Assembly: GCA_001775445.1 (NCBI GenBank)
Contig: MEWV01000015.1
Coordinates: 1 to 11,764, forward strand
Reading direction: 5' to 3'
DNA from: Candidatus Adlerbacteria bacterium RIFCSPHIGHO2_02_FULL_54_18
GTDB taxonomy: Bacteria > Patescibacteriota > Minisyncoccia > Phycocordibacterales > SBAW01
Length of the DNA stretch: 11,764 nucleotides
The notes under the pieces were generated by a model. That model saw only the letters and a program-made list of their open reading frames with translations. It was not told where the DNA came from and did no database searches. Position numbers and translations under genes: made by a program. This document shows, piece by piece, positions 11,319 to 11,764 of this stretch; the first letter of the stretch is position 1; each line of letters starts with the position of its first letter.

Positions 11319-11756
11319 ATGATGTCTTTTGCAGCTAGTATCGCTCTCGCCGTATCTCTGGCGCTCAGCGGCCAAACCGCCGCCGCAGCTCCGCAGATTA
11401 CGGTTGTCACCATGCCGGCAGCGCAGACCGTCGAGGAGTATGTGCGCGACTACTTTGCCGACACGCCGATTATGATCGAGGTGGCTCGGTGCGAGTCGCA
11501 CTTTAAACAGTTCGACAAAGATGGCTCTGTCCACCGCGGCGTCGTCAACGACCAGGACGTCGGGGTGATGCAGGTCAATGAACACTACCACCTTGCAGTA
11601 GCCGACAAGCTCGGCCTCGACCTCTACAGCATCCAAGGCAACCTTGCGTATGCCAAGTACTTATACGAAAAAGAGGGAACGCAGCCCTGGAGTTCGTCCA
11701 GCCCGTGCTGGAAAAAGTCCTCGGTCTACAAGAAAGAGCTCGCTTTGAGTAAATAA
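11319..11756 (+). CDS. Small secreted lysozyme/transglycosylase-like protein
   Basis: 145 residues. A signal peptide or signal anchor is clear (MMSFAASIALAVSLALSGQTAAAA, likely cut near Ala-Ala-Ala-Pro at about residue 24). After a short linker, the lysozyme-like domain starts at about residue 48 with 'PIMIEVARCESHFKQF'. Glu59 is the likely catalytic residue. 'VNDQDVGVMQVNEHYH' (residues 76-91) is the substrate-binding stretch typical of SLT/Rpf-like domains, followed by 'GNLAYAKYLYEKEGTQPW'. Cys58 and Cys130 could form a disulfide outside the cell. It would cleave peptidoglycan glycan strands, of self or of a host or neighbour cell. No Shine-Dalgarno precedes the ATG. A second ATG is the next codon. 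The long repeat-rich upstream region suggests regulation. The stop TAA at 11754 is inside the window, so the gene is complete. Confidence 0.88.
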   Translation: MMSFAASIALAVSLALSGQTAAAAPQITVVTMPAAQTVEEYVRDYFADTPIMIEVARCESHFKQFDKDGSVHRGVVNDQDVGVMQVNEHYHLAVADKLGLDLYSIQGNLAYAKYLYEKEGTQPWSSSSPCWKKSSVYKKELALSK

Positions 11757-11764
11757 TAACTCCC

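Noticed and set aside
11141..11338. Plus-strand open frame of 65 codons before the lysozyme-like gene
   Set aside because: It covers a terminator, the operator-like repeats and a promoter, and overlaps the start of the better-supported gene. There is no ribosome binding site and no family resemblance.
1..11764. CRISPR array, toxin-antitoxin pair, insertion sequence, or replication origin
   Set aside because: No regularly spaced repeats, no transposase or terminal inverted repeats, no toxin-like pair I can name, and no cluster of DnaA boxes. dnaB alone does not mark an origin.

Overview
The window looks like a chromosomal segment from a small-genome bacterium of the Candidate Phyla Radiation (Patescibacteria), most likely Parcubacteria. 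The clues are: compact housekeeping genes with very short gaps; almost no Shine-Dalgarno sequences before the housekeeping genes; a short membrane-anchored protein with the Ada-like metal-binding tail that I associate with this group; no encoded CCA on either tRNA; and a retained ribosomal protein L9. TGA is used as an ordinary stop (the S41 protease gene ends in an ATGA overlap with rplI), so there is no sign of TGA recoding. The lineage is inferred from style and family resemblance; there is no 16S gene here.

Layout. (1) Bases 1-370 are the edge of something mobile: the C-terminal end of a large serine recombinase runs in from the left and overlaps the 3' end of an antisense tRNA-Glu(CTC), the usual geometry of an element integrated at a tRNA gene. 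(2) Bases 370-1384 hold two small unrecognised minus-strand genes. Each has its own Shine-Dalgarno, its own promoter and its own hairpin terminator, unlike the rest of the window. (3) Bases 1385-3330 hold divergent yqeY and rmuC, then rplU (L21), closed by a bidirectional terminator. (4) Bases 3327-7725 are a minus-strand housekeeping run: corA, cysS, dnaB, recR. cysS carries a perfect 39-bp palindrome in frame. (5) From 7767 on the plus strand: an S41/CtpA protease translationally coupled to rplI (L9). rpmA (L27) faces them. (6) Bases 9745-10983 are a tight three-gene plus-strand operon: an Ada-like membrane-anchored protein, a two-helix membrane protein, and a DnaQ-type exonuclease lacking one catalytic aspartate. 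(7) The right end has an antisense tRNA-Pro(GGG), a plus-strand terminator, a repeat-rich regulatory region, and a small secreted lysozyme/transglycosylase-like protein.

The genes cover translation (L21, L9, L27, CysRS, two tRNAs, and YqeY, which is related to amidotransferase subunits), replication and repair (DnaB, RecR, RmuC, the exonuclease), and the envelope (CorA, S41 protease, lytic-enzyme-like protein). I see no complete new defence or mobile system. The most notable items are the in-frame palindrome in cysS, the pair of self-contained orphan genes beside the recombinase/tRNA junction, the exonuclease with a changed catalytic residue, the mirrored divergent promoter between corA and the S41 protease gene, and the elaborate leader region of the last gene.
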